Shown here: piece after piece, positions 26,301-29,300 of the stretch
Position numbering within the stretch: position 1 is the stretch's first letter
Layout: every line of letters begins with the position of its first letter
Source: Meandrina meandrites
Lineage: Eukaryota; Cnidaria; Anthozoa; Scleractinia; Meandrinidae
Direction of reading: 5' to 3'
Length of the DNA stretch: 64,000 nt
NCBI GenBank assembly: GCA_963693305.1
Contig: OY855916.1
Coordinates: 9,373,501 to 9,437,500 of the forward strand
Translations under genes and position numbers: made by a program
Notes under the pieces: model-generated
Seen by the model: the letters and a program-made list of their open reading frames with translations, nothing else
Databases searched by the model: none
Told to the model about the DNA's origin: nothing

Positions 26301-29300
26301 CAACATCTGCTTGACCTGTTTTTTCAGCTTCAGTGAAGTGTTGCCCGCCTGTATAGACGCCAAGCTTAAGTGTAGCCTTTCAACCAAAGCGTTTGGATCA
26401 ACACTTCCGCTTCCTTCCATTTCTCTGTCGGGTTCATCATCATCAACATCAGGCATCAGCTGCTGTATGGGGATTTTAATCCCTCTTTTTCTCCTTTCGA
26501 GAATTTCATCTCTTGCCTTTTTTATTTTTGCCATTGTGTAGCCTACGAATTTTGATTTTTCACTTTTTACAACATAGTTCGGATTGTCTTTATTTACTGT
26601 TAACAACCTGTTCAGTGTCTGCAGGTCAACTGACTCTGATCCCTTGATAACCAGTTCTTGTGGTGGCCCCCATTTACTTGGTTTTTCCTCTGGGCTTGCT
26701 CCACTTTCTTCCATTAATTCTGTTTCTTCCTCTTCAGCTAAAGGTGGCAACGGTGTTGATGATGGAGATGGTGGTGTTGATGTTGGTGTTGGTGATGGTG
26801 GTGGAGTTGGTGTTGGTGATGGTGTTGGTGTTTCCGCATCCGGATTAAAATCTCCGTCGAAGGGGTTGTTTAAATCAAACTCATCCATACCATAGTCTGG
26901 AACCTCTTCTTTTGGCTCAGCAGCTGAGTTGCTATCCCCTACTTGGAGTTTGTCAAGCCGCGATGTGATAGGTTTGAACAAATCCTCACCTGATAGCTGG
27001 CCAAACCCTTTATTGATTTTGTTATTTTTTATTACCGCGAGGATTTTGTCGTTCTGCTGCTCAACTTCAGCCTTTTCGCTGACAAGTTTTTGCCACTTCT
27101 TCATGGACATATTTTTGCCGTATATATAACAGAAAAAAATGAAAATTCCCAATTACGACCCCAGTTTGACTACAAAAAGTAATTACAAGCAAGGCCACCC
27201 TTGTATGCCAGCAGATACCTTTCGGATGCTTATTTGCGGGCCAAGCAACTCTGGTAAGACAAATATTCTCATGCATATGCTTTACAGGCTGTTGGTCTAC
27301 GACAAAATTTACCTTTGCGCTAAGAACCTGCATCAAGACAAGTACCAATATATGCTTGATGATTTCGACACAAGAGTCAATCCTGTGGCTGACTATAATG
27401 TTATTGAAGCCGCCAACGATGTTATTCCTTTGGAAACGCTGTCCACTGACAATCAAAAGATTGTAATTTTCGATGACATGGTTTGTGAAAGCAACCAAAA
27501 CGACATTATCGATTATTTTATCAACGGTCGCCACCGCAATTGCAGCGTCATTTATCTTTCTCAAAGCTATTTTAAGGTCCCCAAAAACATCCGAGATAAT
27601 TGTAGCCACTTTTGCATTTTCAACTTTCTTCCCAGAGAAAATAACCGCATTGCTGATGAATTGGGAATTGACAGAGAGCTGCTTGAAAGGGCTACCGATG
27701 CTAAATATTCTTTTTTATACCACGACAAACCAAAAAAAACCACACTTAAAAATTTTGACGAAAATATATAGAGATGGGGTATCTTAACGGTGCGACGGGT
27801 GCAACTCAAACACATGAAGAGTCTACTTCAATCCGAGGGGAAGCCGGTCCTGCTGGTCCAACTGGCGCAACTGGAGCGCGTGGCCCTAAAGGTGAAAAAG
27901 GTGATAAGGGCAATACTGGCCCACAAGGTCCTAAAGGAGATAAAGGTGATGCTGGAGAAAAAGGATTAAAAGGCGAAAGAGGTCCACAAGGGCGAACCGG
28001 ACCTGCTGGCCCTGCGGGAGCAACGGGACCTACAGGACCAACTGGAGCAACTGGACCTGCGGGGCCTACTGGAGCAACTGGACCTGCGGGTTCGAGAGGC
28101 GCTATTGGACCAAAAGGTGCAAAAGGTGATAAGGGTGATAAAGCAGATTTGTCACTCGCCGCTATTACTGGAGATATTGTCATGAACGACCATGCAATCA
28201 AACAGCTCGCAAATCCTGTCGGCGATCAAGATGCTGTCAATCTCACTTCAATGAAAAAATATGTGGGCTCCTCTGCAATTACAACTGGGCACGCCCATAA
28301 AAAGAATGACTTAGGTTTTTTAACCCAAAGGGTTGGTGTTTCAGCTGTAAACAATATTTCTTCTGTTGCCGTTGAAGACTTTACATCCAACCTTCACAGT
28401 GTCAATAAAAAGGCTTACACTTTTAACATTATAAAAACAAGTGACAATTCTTTCAACTCGCGTTTGGCGTTGAATAAAACACCTCTAAAAGAAGGAGAGT
28501 ACACTATATGTGTTGAGTTCTTTTACCCTAAAAACAAAAACGACCAAAACTGGTTTCTTAACCCTTTAAACAAGTTGGCCTCCAGTACTATTACCTACCA
28601 CACCAAACGCTTTGCCACCCATAACCCACCGTATATGAGGATCATTTTTAATACTTACAAATTAAAAGATAAGAATGACGACACTATCTATTTTGACATT
28701 TTAAATCCAGGTTATGATGGTTCAGCACCTAGTGAAAAGGCCGCTTTAATCATTTACGGTGTAAAGGGGTATCAATCAGATATAGACGGAATTATTTACG
28801 ATGATGTTTTCTTTCTCGATTCCGACGGTGATTTTACTCTACAAACAAATTTAGATATGAACGGCTTTTCGTTGAAAAATTATGATCGAGGGTACAAAAT
28901 AGAAAACGATACTATCAAATTACAAAAAGATTTAGATCTAAGTGGTTATGTTATAAGAAATTTGCAACCAAGAATAGTAATAACTGGAGAATGGGTCTAC
29001 AATGAAAATAAAGGAGGTGATAGAATTTTTGTTAAATTCGGTAATAACATTCGTGTAATGGCGCCATTTCCTTGTTTAATTGAGGGTGTCTCAGCTTTAA
29101 TTATCGAACTAAAGGGTGCCTCTCGAACTTATGAAAGATTAGGTTTTGGTTTTAGAATACCCGGCAGTTTGTTAACTGACACTCCATTTACAAGCGTACG
29201 TAATGCTAATGGTTTAAAATACCAATATGCTGCACCCCAAGGTTCTAACGGTGCAAGAATAAGATTAGATTCGGGAGAATATTTTGCACTTAGTTTATCT

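Noticed and set aside
27067..27609. Minus-strand ORF opposite the packaging ATPase
   Set aside because: It is a shadow of the ATPase, which has Walker motifs; the antisense product has no domain.
27806..28201. Minus-strand Pro/Gly-rich ORF
   Set aside because: It is the antisense of the collagen-like Gly-X-Y array.
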